This document shows, piece by piece, positions 51,029-59,916 of a stretch of DNA of 64,000 nucleotides. Under the pieces are notes generated by a model. It did not search any database. It saw only the letters and a program-made list of their open reading frames with translations, and was not told where the DNA came from. The stretch lies in contig NZ_JAXCHP010000001.1 in assembly GCF_035984545.1 (NCBI RefSeq), positions 1 through 64,000 of the forward strand, written 5' to 3'. This DNA is from Cryobacterium sp. GrIS_2_6. GTDB taxonomy: Bacteria; Actinomycetota; Actinomycetes; Actinomycetales; Microbacteriaceae. Numbering within the stretch: position 1 is the stretch's first letter; each line of letters starts with the position of its first letter. The position numbers were made by a program, and so were the translations under genes.

Positions 51029-54000
51029 GTGTGGCGCCTCGATAGAAAACAAGATGACGACGACATCCTGTCGACCAACCCGGATGCTCCGTCGGGTGAG
51101 CCGCGGAATGCGGTCTCCCCGCAGACCGTGAGCCTCGGGGATCCCTCGGTCGTCGCGGGAAACATCGCCGAGCCGGTCTGGAACCGCTGGCGCACCGAAC
51201 TCGCCGAGATCGGCGGGCGTTCACCGCTGCTGCACTTCGCCGACGAGCCGCGCACCCGCATCGAACTGAGCCAGGCCCACCCCGGCGGACTCCCGCAGTT
51301 CATCACCGGCAAGTCCACCCTGCTCTCCAACCTCATCCGCGACGAACTCGCGCTGCGCAACGCCCGCCTCGCGGCCGGTGAGATCACCCAGAAGGGCATC
51401 GAACTGCGCTCCATGCGCGGCATCGAATCGGTGCACCTGGGCATCGGCCTCGCCGAATGGCGCTTCGGCGACGTCGACTTCCTCGGCCCGGTGCTGCTCC
51501 GCCCGCTCGCGATCCGCCGCTACGGTCGCGACTTCGAGCTCAAGCTCAAGGGCCAGCCGTTCCTGAATCCCGAACTCGGCCGCGCGCTGCACGAGCAGTT
51601 CCAGATCACCCTCGACGCCGACGCCTTCGTCGCGCTCGCCGTGACCAACGGCGCCTTCAAACCGCAGCCCGTCATCGACCGCCTCCGCGGCCTCACCTCG
51701 CACCTGCCCTGGTTCAACGTCACCCCACGCCTCGTCGCCTCGTCCTTCGCAGACGTCGGCCGGGCCATGAAGGCGGATGCGGCGCACCTCGAGCATCCGC
51801 TGCTCGACGCGATCGCGGGGAACCCGAGCGCCCGCCAGGCCATCGAGGGCGCATACAACCCCGTCGTGCCGATCGGTCAGGACTCCCGGCCGCCCGCGAC
51901 CGACGTGCTGCTGCTCGACGCCGACCCCGAACAGGAGAACGTCGTCGCGCAGATCGCGGCCGGGAACTCGCTCGTCGTCAAGACCCTGCCCGGCACCGGG
52001 GGCACCCAGACGATCGTCAACGCGATCGGCTCCCTGATCTCCCAGCACAAGCGTGTTCTCGTCGTGAGCGCCCGACGCTCGAGCCTCGACGGCATCAACC
52101 AGCGCCTCACCCAGGTCGGCCTCCCCGGCGTCGCCGTCACTCCACGGCTGCTGCGCCGCGACCTGATCGCCTCGATCACCCGCAACGAGAAGGCCGTCCA
52201 GCCGATGGTCGGCGACGTCGACGACGCCCTCGTGCGGCTCCGCAAGGTGCTGCTCGACTACCGCGGCGCCCTCACCCGGCGCGACCCTGCCCTCGGCGTC
52301 TCCTTACTCGACGCCCTCGGCGAGCTCGCGAGGCTCGCACAGCTGTCCTCCCCGCCGTCGACGACCGCCCGGCTCGAGCGGCACGCGCTCGAGCGCCTCG
52401 CCCAGAACCGGGCGACCGCAGCGCAGACGCTGATCAAGGCGGCCGCGCTCGGCCAGTTCCGTTACGGGCCAGGCGACTCGCCCTGGTACGGGGCGTCCTT
52501 CGCGGTGCCGGCCGAGGCATCCGCTGCCCACCAGCTCGCCAAACGGGTCAACCAGGTCGAGCTGCCTCGCCTGCTCGAGCGTGCCGCCGGCCTCGTCGGG
52601 CAGACCCGGCTGCGGCCCTTCGAGACGATCGCAGAACTCGGCGTGTACCTGCGGCTGCTGCTCGACATTCGCGACACGCTGGACAAGTTCCAGCCGGCCG
52701 TGTTCGACCGTTCGCTCACCGAGCTCATCTCGGCGACGTCCGCCCGCCGCGACTCTCCGGACATGACGGGTACGAGCCGACGGCGCCTGCGCCGCCTCGC
52801 CGAAGAATACCTGCGGCCGGGCGTGCACGTCACCGACCTGAACGACAGCCTCCGCCGGATCCAGCAGCAGCGCACCCTCTGGCAGCGCTACGTCGTCGCC
52901 GGCGTCATGCCCGAGGTGCCCGTCGGGATCTCCGACGTGCACGTCGCCTTCCAGCGCGTCTCCGAGGACCTCGCGGCCCTCGACATCCCGCTGCGCAACA
53001 CCGGCACGAACCGGCAGCTCGCGATGCGCCCGGTGAAGGAGCTGATCTACACGATCTCCGGCCTCGCCGCCGAGAGCGAGGTGCTCGCCAACCTGCACGA
53101 GCGCACCGCGCTGCTCGCGACGCTGCGCGAACACAACCTCGACCCGCTCATGACCGACCTCGCGAAGCGGCACGTCTCAGAGGAGAACGTCGCCAACGAG
53201 CTCGAGCTCGCCTGGTGGCAGTCCGTGCTCGAGACCATGCTCGGGGCAGACAAGGCGCTCCTGAACGCCAACACCCAGGTGCTCGACCGGCTCGAGGCCG
53301 ACTTCCGCCTCGTCGACGAGGCGCACGCGTCCACGACCGGGCAGCGCCTCGGCTGGCTCCTCGCCGAAACCTGGAAAATCGGCATCGTCGACTGGCCCGA
53401 GGAGGCCGACCGTCTTCGCCGGATGCTGCGCGCCGACCGGGCGACCCCGTCCCGCCTGAACAAGGCGGCCCCGCACCTCGGCCGCGTGCTCGCCCCGGTC
53501 TGGCTCGCCTCGCCATACGAGGTCTCCAAGCTCGATGACCAGCACTTCGACGCCGTGCTCCTCGTCGACGCCGGCGCGACGACCCTCGCCGAGAACGTCG
53601 GCGCCATCCGTCGTGGCAAGCAGATCGTGGCCTTCGGCGACCCCGTCACCCAGACGCCGTCGCCGTTCGAGACCGGTATCACGGATGCCGGCGGCGGCAC
53701 GAACGCCAACGCGCGCGTCAGCCGCGTCAGCCTCGCAGACCGCGCAGAGCGCGAAACCAACGTCGACGCCCTGCACGCGGACTCCGCCCTCGCCCGCCTT
53801 GGCGAACTGCTGCCCACCCTCACCTTGACCCGCAGCTACCGGGCCGGCGGCGAAGACCTCACGGAACTCGTCAACCACCGCTTCTACGGCGGCCGCATCG
53901 ACTCCCTCCCGTGGGCAGGCAGCTACCTCGGTCACGGCAGCCTCACCCTGAACTACGTCGCGGGCGGCCACGGCATGCCCGACGCCGACAGCGGAGCCGT

Positions 54001-54817
54001 CGAGAGCGTCGACGCCGAGGTCACCAAGGTCGTCGACCTCGTGCTGGACCACGCCGTCAAGCGCCCGCGCGAATCGCTCATGGTGATCACCGCGAGCGCG
54101 CGCCACGCCGTGCGCGTACACCAGGCGGTGCTTTCCGCGTTCTCCAAGCGCACCGACCTGGCCGACTTCATCCTCAAGGACCGGGCGGAGCCGTTCACCG
54201 TGCTCACCCTCGAACAGGCCGTCGCCCAGAGTCGCGACCGGGTGATCTTCTCCATCGGCTATGGCCGCACCCCGCACGGCCGCTTGCTGACCAACTTCGG
54301 ATCGCTCGGTGAACCCGGCGGCGACCGCCTCCTCGCGATCGGCATGACCCGCGCCCGCCGCGCCATGGACATCGTCTCCTGCTTCCGCCCCGCCGACATC
54401 GACGAGGACCGCCAGCGCCACGGCATCCTCGCCCTCGCCCAGGTGCTCAGCGAGACCGAGGCCCGGCACAACGAGGCGCAGGTCCCCGATGCCACCGAGC
54501 CGATGCTCGTCGACCTCGCCCAGCGCCTCGAACGCCTCGGCGTCACCGTGACCCTCGGCCACCGCGGCAAGCTCGCCCTCGCCGGCTCCCACGCCGGCCG
54601 CGCCGTCGTCGTCGAAACGGATGCCGTCGTCGACCGGGCGAGCCTGCGCGAGTCGCTGAGGCTCCGGCCAGAGGTGCTGCGGCGACTCGGCTGGCACTAC
54701 CTGCGGGTGCACTCCTTTGAACTCTTCAGCAACCCGGACGCCGTCGCCACCCGCGTCGCCGGCCTCGTCGGCGTCAAACCCCCCACGCCGCCGGCAGCGG
54801 AGTATCCGCACGCGTGA
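51029..54817 (+). CDS. DUF4011/SF1-helicase-like protein with degenerate Walker motifs and a C-terminal nuclease-like domain
   Basis: A 1262-residue protein. Residues 45-280 are DUF4011-like (VWNRWRTELAEIGGRSPLLH). A superfamily-1 helicase core follows, but Walker A is VVKTLPGTGGTQTIV (321-328): Gly replaces the essential Lys. Walker B reads VLLVDAGATTLAENV, with Ala for Glu. GKQIVAFGDPVTQTPSPFE, LTRSYRAGGEDL and IGMTRARRAMDIV correspond to later helicase motifs. The last about 80 residues (VLRRLGWHYLRVHSFELFSN) resemble the MTES_1575-type restriction-endonuclease fold, but the usual first Asp is not obvious. It may be a non-hydrolysing helicase scaffold in DNA processing or defence. It starts at GTG 51029 with a leaderless -10. 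Confidence 0.75.
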   Translation: MWRLDRKQDDDDILSTNPDAPSGEPRNAVSPQTVSLGDPSVVAGNIAEPVWNRWRTELAEIGGRSPLLHFADEPRTRIELSQAHPGGLPQFITGKSTLLSNLIRDELALRNARLAAGEITQKGIELRSMRGIESVHLGIGLAEWRFGDVDFLGPVLLRPLAIRRYGRDFELKLKGQPFLNPELGRALHEQFQITLDADAFVALAVTNGAFKPQPVIDRLRGLTSHLPWFNVTPRLVASSFADVGRAMKADAAHLEHPLLDAIAGNPSARQAIEGAYNPVVPIGQDSRPPATDVLLLDADPEQENVVAQIAAGNSLVVKTLPGTGGTQTIVNAIGSLISQHKRVLVVSARRSSLDGINQRLTQVGLPGVAVTPRLLRRDLIASITRNEKAVQPMVGDVDDALVRLRKVLLDYRGALTRRDPALGVSLLDALGELARLAQLSSPPSTTARLERHALERLAQNRATAAQTLIKAAALGQFRYGPGDSPWYGASFAVPAEASAAHQLAKRVNQVELPRLLERAAGLVGQTRLRPFETIAELGVYLRLLLDIRDTLDKFQPAVFDRSLTELISATSARRDSPDMTGTSRRRLRRLAEEYLRPGVHVTDLNDSLRRIQQQRTLWQRYVVAGVMPEVPVGISDVHVAFQRVSEDLAALDIPLRNTGTNRQLAMRPVKELIYTISGLAAESEVLANLHERTALLATLREHNLDPLMTDLAKRHVSEENVANELELAWWQSVLETMLGADKALLNANTQVLDRLEADFRLVDEAHASTTGQRLGWLLAETWKIGIVDWPEEADRLRRMLRADRATPSRLNKAAPHLGRVLAPVWLASPYEVSKLDDQHFDAVLLVDAGATTLAENVGAIRRGKQIVAFGDPVTQTPSPFETGITDAGGGTNANARVSRVSLADRAERETNVDALHADSALARLGELLPTLTLTRSYRAGGEDLTELVNHRFYGGRIDSLPWAGSYLGHGSLTLNYVAGGHGMPDADSGAVESVDAEVTKVVDLVLDHAVKRPRESLMVITASARHAVRVHQAVLSAFSKRTDLADFILKDRAEPFTVLTLEQAVAQSRDRVIFSIGYGRTPHGRLLTNFGSLGEPGGDRLLAIGMTRARRAMDIVSCFRPADIDEDRQRHGILALAQVLSETEARHNEAQVPDATEPMLVDLAQRLERLGVTVTLGHRGKLALAGSHAGRAVVVETDAVVDRASLRESLRLRPEVLRRLGWHYLRVHSFELFSNPDAVATRVAGLVGVKPPTPPAAEYPHA

Positions 54818-54842
54818 GCTGCGTGGCTGTGAGGAGCGTCTC

Positions 54843-55124
54843 GTGAAGGACACCGACGACTGGGTCGAGACTTCGGAGAGTGCCGCGGACCGGTCTCATG
54901 GACTCGATCCGGCGAACCCAGCGCCAGCGCCGCGCCAGTCGGTCGTGAAAGCCCGCGGAGGAGCCCGCCGGGCGCGCCTGACGCCTGCGCCCGATACGGA
55001 TCCGAACCCGCACCCGCCGGTCCTGCGCGAAGAGGGCGGCGTCGCACCGCACGTCGCCGGAACCGAGCCGTCACGGAGCGCGAACGAGGCCCAGTTGCGT
55101 CGGGACCGCCCGCCGCACTGGTGA
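54843..55124 (+). CDS. Small Pro-rich protein following the helicase gene
   Basis: A 93-residue, disordered, charged protein (LTPAPDTDPNPHPPVL; LRRDRPPHW at the end). It starts at GTG 54843, 26 nt after the helicase stop. I recall short proteins ending in R-R-D-x-P-P-H-W/Y next to such helicases in related genomes, which suggests a partner, but this is memory and not shown by the sequence. There is no known domain. Confidence 0.5.
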   Translation: MKDTDDWVETSESAADRSHGLDPANPAPAPRQSVVKARGGARRARLTPAPDTDPNPHPPVLREEGGVAPHVAGTEPSRSANEAQLRRDRPPHW

Positions 55125-55189
55125 CCCGCGCCGCGCATCCGCTTTCGCCTACGTGCTTCTGACGGTACGGCAGGCGCGCCGGAGGGAAG

Positions 55190-55624
55190 TTACCTCGGGG
55201 ACTGGCCGGTGACGGGCTTCGCAGCGTCCGCGGCGAGGAGGTCGCGGATCTGGGTCAGCAGGTCGAGCTCGGTCGCGGGAATGGTCGCGTCCCTCGGCGG
55301 CAGGCCGGCGGCGCGGCGGCGTTCCTGCGCCTCCTTGAGCTTGTTGAGCGGCATCACGAACACGAAGTAGACGACGGCCGCGACGAGCAGAAAGTTGATG
55401 ATCGCCGCGAGCACGAGCCCGAAGGACAGTTTCGCGTCCCCCGGCAGGGTGACGACCATGGAATTTGCGAGGCTGTCCGACGTGAAGATCGCCGCGATCA
55501 GCGGGTTGAAAATGCCCGTGACGATGGCGTTGACGACCGAAGTGAACGCCGCGCCGATGACGACAGCGACCGCGAGTTCGATCACGTTGCCGCGCATGAT
55601 GAATTCCTTGAAGCCCTGGATCAT
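55190..55624 (-). CDS. mscL: Large-conductance mechanosensitive channel
   Basis: A 144-residue MscL with the N-terminal helix KEFIMRGNVIELAVAVVIGA (gate), TM2 FGLVLAAIINFLLVAAVVYF, and the C-terminal cytoplasmic helix (TELDLLTQIRDLLAA). It opens under membrane tension in hypo-osmotic shock. It lies 10 bp downstream of the fmdB-like gene on the same strand, so it is probably co-transcribed. Confidence 0.95.
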   Translation of the reverse strand: MIQGFKEFIMRGNVIELAVAVVIGAAFTSVVNAIVTGIFNPLIAAIFTSDSLANSMVVTLPGDAKLSFGLVLAAIINFLLVAAVVYFVFVMPLNKLKEAQERRRAAGLPPRDATIPATELDLLTQIRDLLAADAAKPVTGQSPR

Positions 55625-55634
55625 GGGGATACTC

Positions 55635-56090
55635 CTAAGATTTTGCGGCCGGAGCCGCGCTCGTGGTTGACGGGGAGCTGGACGACGACGACGAAGACGA
55701 GCCGGCGGAAGCCCCTCCCGACTTCTCGGAAGACCCGCCCGACTTCTCGGAAGACCCGCCCGACTTCTTCTCCGACTTCTCGGCTTTCTTGGGCTTGTCG
55801 GAACCCTTGTCGGAACCCTTGTCGGAGTGCGAGCTCTTCTCGCCGTGCGACGCGGTGTCCGCGTGCGACTTGGCGTGCTTCTTCGGGTGCGCCTGCAGGG
55901 CCGCCTTCGCGTCCGAGCGGGAGTCGTTCTGGTAGAAGCCTGAACCCGTGAAGCTCACGCCGATCGAGGAGAACACCTTGCGCAGCTTGCCGCCGCAGGT
56001 CGGGCAGACGGTCAGCGTGTCGTCGGTGAAGGCTTGCTGGATGTCGAACGCGGTGTCGCACTCGGTGCAACGGTAGGAATAGGTAGGCAC
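55635..56090 (-). CDS. FmdB family zinc-ribbon protein with Ser/Gly/Lys-rich tail
   Basis: A 151-residue protein. Residues 1-55 are an FmdB zinc ribbon: PTYSYRCTECDTAFDIQQAF and TVCPTCGGKLRKVF (two CxxC). The tail is low complexity: a His/Lys/Ser stretch, repeats of GSSEKSG-type units, then poly-Ser and APAAKS. FmdB-like proteins are thought to be regulators of membrane or stress genes, without proven biochemistry. The GTG start is confirmed by the conserved PTYxYxC beginning. It shares an operon with mscL. Confidence 0.85.
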   Translation of the reverse strand: MPTYSYRCTECDTAFDIQQAFTDDTLTVCPTCGGKLRKVFSSIGVSFTGSGFYQNDSRSDAKAALQAHPKKHAKSHADTASHGEKSSHSDKGSDKGSDKPKKAEKSEKKSGGSSEKSGGSSEKSGGASAGSSSSSSSSSPSTTSAAPAAKS

Positions 56091-56164
56091 TGAAACTCCG
56101 GCTGTGGGAACCCGGCGCGCGCCGGGATCCCTGATTGAAATAGATGAACGTGAGGGTGGATGAG

Positions 56165-56743
56165 TTAGAAGGTGATGATGCGCGTTGGCGTGACAAGGCC
56201 GTCGACGGGCTGGTCGTGCACTTCGCGCGGCACGGAGTCGACATATTCGTTGTCGAAGACGACGGCGTAGACCGGGGGACATTTCTCCATCGAGCCGAGG
56301 GTCTTGTCGTAGTAGCCACGGCCCCAGCCCATCCGCAAACCGGTCGTGTCGACGGCGGCCGCGGGAACGATGATCAGGTCGACGTCGTTGATCGCGATCG
56401 GCCCGAGCAGGCTGCCCGCGGCCTCCGGCGTCCCGGCGATGCCCTGGTACTCGGTCTGGTCCTCGCCGACGGTCCAGTCGAGCAGGCCGTCGTCCCGGGA
56501 GACCGGGAAGAGCACCCGGATGCCCTGGGCCTCAGCCCAGTTCACGAACGGCCGGGTATTGGGTTCGTTCCGGGCGGACAGGTAGCAGGAAATGTAGCGG
56601 GCGCTGAGGTCGACGACGATGCTCTGCAGGTTCGCGGTGAAGCCCGCCGTCGCGGCATCCGTCTCGACCGAGGTCATGTTCTGCCGGCGCTCACGCAGTT
56701 CGGCGCGGAGCGCCCGCTTTCGGTGAACGGTCTCGGAGTCCAT
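56165..56743 (-). CDS. 5-formyltetrahydrofolate cyclo-ligase
   Basis: A 192-residue enzyme that converts 5-formyl-THF to 5,10-methenyl-THF with ATP, salvaging inhibitory folate. Motifs are RISCYLSARNEPNTR-like (YISCYLSARNEPNTRPF), LIIVPAAAVDTTGLRMGWGR and GYYDKTLG, the latter the ATP-binding loop. I chose ATG 56743, 7 nt downstream of a TAGGAT hexamer; ATG 56752 overlaps that hexamer. It is divergent from galU, 34 bp away. Confidence 0.92.
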   Translation of the reverse strand: MDSETVHRKRALRAELRERRQNMTSVETDAATAGFTANLQSIVVDLSARYISCYLSARNEPNTRPFVNWAEAQGIRVLFPVSRDDGLLDWTVGEDQTEYQGIAGTPEAAGSLLGPIAINDVDLIIVPAAAVDTTGLRMGWGRGYYDKTLGSMEKCPPVYAVVFDNEYVDSVPREVHDQPVDGLVTPTRIITF

Positions 56744-56750
56744 ATAAGTC

Positions 56751-56770
56751 ATCCTAGATGCCGATAACGT
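56751..56770. promoter_or_regulatory. Back-to-back -10 hexamers of the cyclo-ligase and galU genes
   Basis: TAGGAT on the minus strand (56751-56756) is 7 nt before ATG 56743. TAACGT on the plus strand (56765-56770) is 7 nt before ATG 56778. The two promoters must compete for polymerase. Confidence 0.5.
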
Positions 56771-56777
56771 AGGGCCC

Positions 56778-57671
56778 ATGGGTACACGCATCACGAAAGC
56801 CGTCATTCCCGTCGCTGGTCTGGGAACTCGCTTCCTCCCGGCCACGAAAGCCATGCCGAAGGAAATGCTCCCCGTCGTCGACAAACCGGCGATCCAGTAC
56901 GTCGTCGAAGAGGCCGTCGCTGCCGGCCTGAACGACGTACTGATGATCACCGGGCGCAACAAGAACGCCCTGGAGAACCACTTCGACCGGATGACCGAGC
57001 TCGAGGACGTGCTCATCAAGAAGGGCGATAGGGACCGGCTCGCCAAGGTCCGCTACGCGACAGACCTCGCCGACATCCACTACGTACGCCAGGGCGACCC
57101 GCTCGGCCTCGGCCACGCGGTGCTCCGCGCGAAGATGCACGTCGGAAACGAGGCCTTCGCCGTGCTCCTCGGCGACGACATCATCGACGCCCGCGATCCG
57201 CTGCTCGAGAAGATGCTCACCGAGCAGGTCGAACGCAACACGAGCGTCATCGCGCTCATGGAGGTCGAGCCCTCGCAGATCCACCTCTACGGCTGCGCCG
57301 CGATCGAACCGACAGACGACCCCGATGTCGTGCGCATCACCGGCCTCGTCGAGAAGCCCGCAGAAGCGGATGCCCCGTCGAACCTCGCCATCATCGGCCG
57401 GTACGTGCTCCGTCCCTCGGTCTTCGGTGTGCTCGAGCACACCGAGCCGGGCAAGGGCAACGAGATCCAGCTGACCGACGCCCTGCAGGAGATGGCGGTG
57501 AACCCCGAGACCACGGGCGGCGTCTACGGCGTCATCTTCCGCGGCCGCCGCTACGACACCGGCGACCGGCTCGACTACATCAAGGCCATCGTGCAGCTCG
57601 CCGTCGACCGCGAAGACCTCGGTCCCGACCTGCGCCCATGGCTCAAGGGATTCGCCGCCACCCTCGACTGA
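56778..57671 (+). CDS. galU: UTP-glucose-1-phosphate uridylyltransferase
   Basis: A 297-residue nucleotidyltransferase making UDP-glucose for cell-wall and exopolysaccharide synthesis. Signature motifs are AVIPVAGLGTRFLPATKAMP, KEMLPVVDKPAIQYVVEEAV, AFAVLLGDDII and LVEKPAEADAPSNLAIIGRY. The full length is normal. It has its own leaderless promoter, and its 3' neighbour is a separate acetyltransferase gene. Confidence 0.96.
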   Translation: MGTRITKAVIPVAGLGTRFLPATKAMPKEMLPVVDKPAIQYVVEEAVAAGLNDVLMITGRNKNALENHFDRMTELEDVLIKKGDRDRLAKVRYATDLADIHYVRQGDPLGLGHAVLRAKMHVGNEAFAVLLGDDIIDARDPLLEKMLTEQVERNTSVIALMEVEPSQIHLYGCAAIEPTDDPDVVRITGLVEKPAEADAPSNLAIIGRYVLRPSVFGVLEHTEPGKGNEIQLTDALQEMAVNPETTGGVYGVIFRGRRYDTGDRLDYIKAIVQLAVDREDLGPDLRPWLKGFAATLD

Positions 57672-57746
57672 TCCGGGTGACTCGAGGACTGATCCGGGTG
57701 ACTACAGTGGGGGAACACCAGTTGAATCCGAGTAGACAGGCAGGTT

Positions 57747-58406
57747 GTGGCGATCGCGATTCCGACGCTCTTCGACGGTAATGTGACGTTGCGTCCCATC
57801 CGGCTGCGCGATGACAAAAACCTCGAACGCTCCCTGATGGAGAACAGAGGCTGGCTGCGTGCCTGGGAGGCGACCAGCCCGTACGCGCCGATGTCCTTCG
57901 ACACCCGCGCGAGCATCCGCAGCCTGCTCGCGCACTCGCGCACCGGCAACGGCCTGCCGTTCGTGATCGAATTCCAGGGCCGGCTGGCCGGCCAGCTCAA
58001 CGTCTCCTCGATCAGCTGGGGCTCGCTGTCGAGCGCGACGATCGGGTACTGGGTCGCCGAGGAGTTCGCCGGTCGTTCGATCACCCCGATCGCCGTGGCC
58101 CTCGCGACCGATTACTGCTTCGGGCAGCTCGGACTGCACCGGATGGAGATCTGCATCCGGCCGGAGAACGGCCCCTCCCTCCGCGTCGTCGAGAAGCTCG
58201 GCTTCCGCTACGAGGGCCTCCGCCGCCGCTACATCCACATCAACGGCGATTGGCGCGACCACTTCTGCTTCGCCCTCGTGGCCGAGGAAGTGCGCCAGGG
58301 CGTGCTGCGGCGCTGGCGTGACGGGGCGGCTCCTGCCGATGCTGCGGCGGTGACCCCGACGGACCGGGCCGCGGCGGCGCATCCGCTCGGTGTGACCGAG
58401 TACTGA
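57747..58406 (+). CDS. GNAT acetyltransferase (RimJ/RimL type)
   Basis: A 219-residue GCN5-related N-acetyltransferase. The N-terminal VTLRPIRLRDDKNLERSLME and acetyl-CoA-binding GYWVAEEFAGRSITPIAVAL are typical of RimJ-like enzymes, as is LHRMEICIRPENGPSLRVVE. The substrate is probably the N-terminus of a ribosomal or other protein. GTG 57747 has AGGCAGG just upstream. The last about 30 residues are Ala-rich and unconserved. Confidence 0.85.
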   Translation: MAIAIPTLFDGNVTLRPIRLRDDKNLERSLMENRGWLRAWEATSPYAPMSFDTRASIRSLLAHSRTGNGLPFVIEFQGRLAGQLNVSSISWGSLSSATIGYWVAEEFAGRSITPIAVALATDYCFGQLGLHRMEICIRPENGPSLRVVEKLGFRYEGLRRRYIHINGDWRDHFCFALVAEEVRQGVLRRWRDGAAPADAAAVTPTDRAAAAHPLGVTEY

Positions 58407-58520
58407 GCATCGAACCACAACCCCGCGCAGAAAGAGACGCCGCGCAAAAAGAATCGTCGATTCACCGGCGAGTCGGCGGACACACCCCGTCTAATCAGCG
58501 CCGGAACGGCCCCGGACTCA

Positions 58521-58526
58521 TACCGT
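58521..58526 (+). promoter_or_regulatory. -10 hexamer TACCGT
   Basis: Lies 7 nt before the ATG at 58534. Confidence 0.45.
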
Positions 58527-58533
58527 AGGGAGC

Positions 58534-59631
58534 ATGAGTAGCGAGGTCCTGGGTGGCGGAGTCATGGTGGGGGTCGCCGCCGTGCTCTGGGTGGCCTATT
58601 TGATGCCGACCTGGACCCGACGACGCCAATATCTCACGATCGAACGCAATGCGGTTCGGTTGCAGCAGACCATGCGTATCCTCGCGGAGACTTCCGAGAT
58701 TCCGCAGGAGGTCCGACTCGAGGCGAACGCCCGCACGGTCGTGACCCAGCAGAAGCTGCTCGCGCAGGCCGAGGAGGACGCTCGCGTCGAGGCAAAGGCC
58801 GTGATGGCCGCCGCGAGTTCCGCCCGGCGCGCGGTCGCCGCCCAGGCCGCAGCAGAACGCGCGGCAGCCGCGCAGGTCGCCGCGGTGCAGGCCGCTGCCC
58901 AACGCGCCGCCCAGTCCACCGTCATCGGGCACGCAGCGGCCAGGAGCCGGCGCGTGCGCCGCTTGCGTGCCGTCGCGACCCTCGTGCTCCTCGGCGGCCT
59001 CCTGGCCGTCACGCTCGGTCTCGTCGCCCTGGTCTCCGGCGGATCGGTCGTCCTCCTCGCCGTCGGTGCCCCCTCCGGCCTCCTCGCGTTCGGCACCCTC
59101 AACCGGCTCGCCCGCACCAGTGCGCAGGCCAGGGCCCGGTCCGTCGCCGCGGGCCCCGCCGTCGCCGAAGCCCGCTCCCGGCCGCTCGTCGGGCAGGACT
59201 TCGAACCCGTGCAGTTCGAGGAGACCCCCGTTCCCGTGCAGACCTGGACGCCGCACCCGCTGCCCCGCCCGCTGCACCTCGCCCCCGGCACGGTCGCCCA
59301 GGTCGCCATGGCGTCAGCGGATGCTGCCGCGCAGCTCCGCCGGGCAGCAGCGGAAGCCGAGGTGGCCCGCCGCGCCGAGCAGCTCCAGGTCGCCGTCACG
59401 CCGCTCCGGCACACCGGGACGATCTTCGCCCAGGGCAGCAGCCTGGGCAGCAACGTGGGCACGAACGCGGGCACAAGGCCGGTCACGAAGACCGGGCCGG
59501 TCGCAGTCGCGGGCAAGGCAACGGCCACCGCACCGGTCAGCCGCTTCGCGTCGATGGGCATCGTCGGCGAGACGGAGCCGGGAATGACCGACCTCGACGC
59601 CGTTCTGCGCCGCCGCCGCGCCGCCGGGTAG
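58534..59631 (+). CDS. Conserved actinobacterial membrane protein, function unknown
   Basis: A 365-residue protein. A hydrophobic segment (GVMVGVAAVLWVAYLMPTWT) is near the N-terminus. A long Ala-rich coiled-coil-like stretch follows (AAAERAAAAQVAAVQAAAQR). Two further helices (LRAVATLVLLGGLLAVTLGL; VSGGSVVLLAVGAPSGLLAF) come next, and then a Pro/Ala-rich tail. Proteins of this layout are conserved beside galU in related genomes and are unannotated. I do not assign a role. Confidence 0.75.
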   Translation: MSSEVLGGGVMVGVAAVLWVAYLMPTWTRRRQYLTIERNAVRLQQTMRILAETSEIPQEVRLEANARTVVTQQKLLAQAEEDARVEAKAVMAAASSARRAVAAQAAAERAAAAQVAAVQAAAQRAAQSTVIGHAAARSRRVRRLRAVATLVLLGGLLAVTLGLVALVSGGSVVLLAVGAPSGLLAFGTLNRLARTSAQARARSVAAGPAVAEARSRPLVGQDFEPVQFEETPVPVQTWTPHPLPRPLHLAPGTVAQVAMASADAAAQLRRAAAEAEVARRAEQLQVAVTPLRHTGTIFAQGSSLGSNVGTNAGTRPVTKTGPVAVAGKATATAPVSRFASMGIVGETEPGMTDLDAVLRRRRAAG

Positions 59632-59738
59632 GCACTCGGACGAGGCGCCCGGTTCCGCCGGGATTCCGCCCGGAGGTCGCCGCGCACGGGGTGTGCTCAG
59701 AACGAGGCCCAACGCGTGATATTCTTCATAAGCGGTTG

Positions 59739-59811
59739 GGGGCTATGGCGCAGTTGGTAGCGCGTCTCGTTCGCAATGAGAAGGTCAGGAGTTCGAATCT
59801 CCTTAGCTCCA
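59739..59811 (+). tRNA. tRNA-Ala (anticodon CGC)
   Basis: A 73-nt cloverleaf. The acceptor GGGGCTA pairs with TAGCTCC (one G-T), the D stem is GCGC/GCGC, and the anticodon stem TCTCG/TGAGA encloses the loop TTCGCAA. The T arm is AGGAGTTCGAATCTCCT. The anticodon CGC reads GCG (Ala). CCA is not encoded. Confidence 0.93.
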
Positions 59812-59823
59812 CCGGCAAGACAG

Positions 59824-59855
59824 AAGGATCGTGGCCCATCGGCCCCGGTCCTTTT
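59824..59855 (+). terminator. Rho-independent terminator after tRNA-Ala
   Basis: AAGGATC and GGTCCTT pair around an inner GGCC/GGCC hairpin, followed by TTTT. Confidence 0.7.
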
Positions 59856-59916
59856 GCCGTTTCCGGGGTGAATTCAACCCACGGGGATACTCGGCGACAC
59901 GTGGTGGATGCGCGGG

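Noticed and set aside
53177..54853. Long minus-strand open frame opposite the helicase-like gene
   Set aside because: No recognisable motif; the plus-strand frame has conserved helicase motifs over its whole length.
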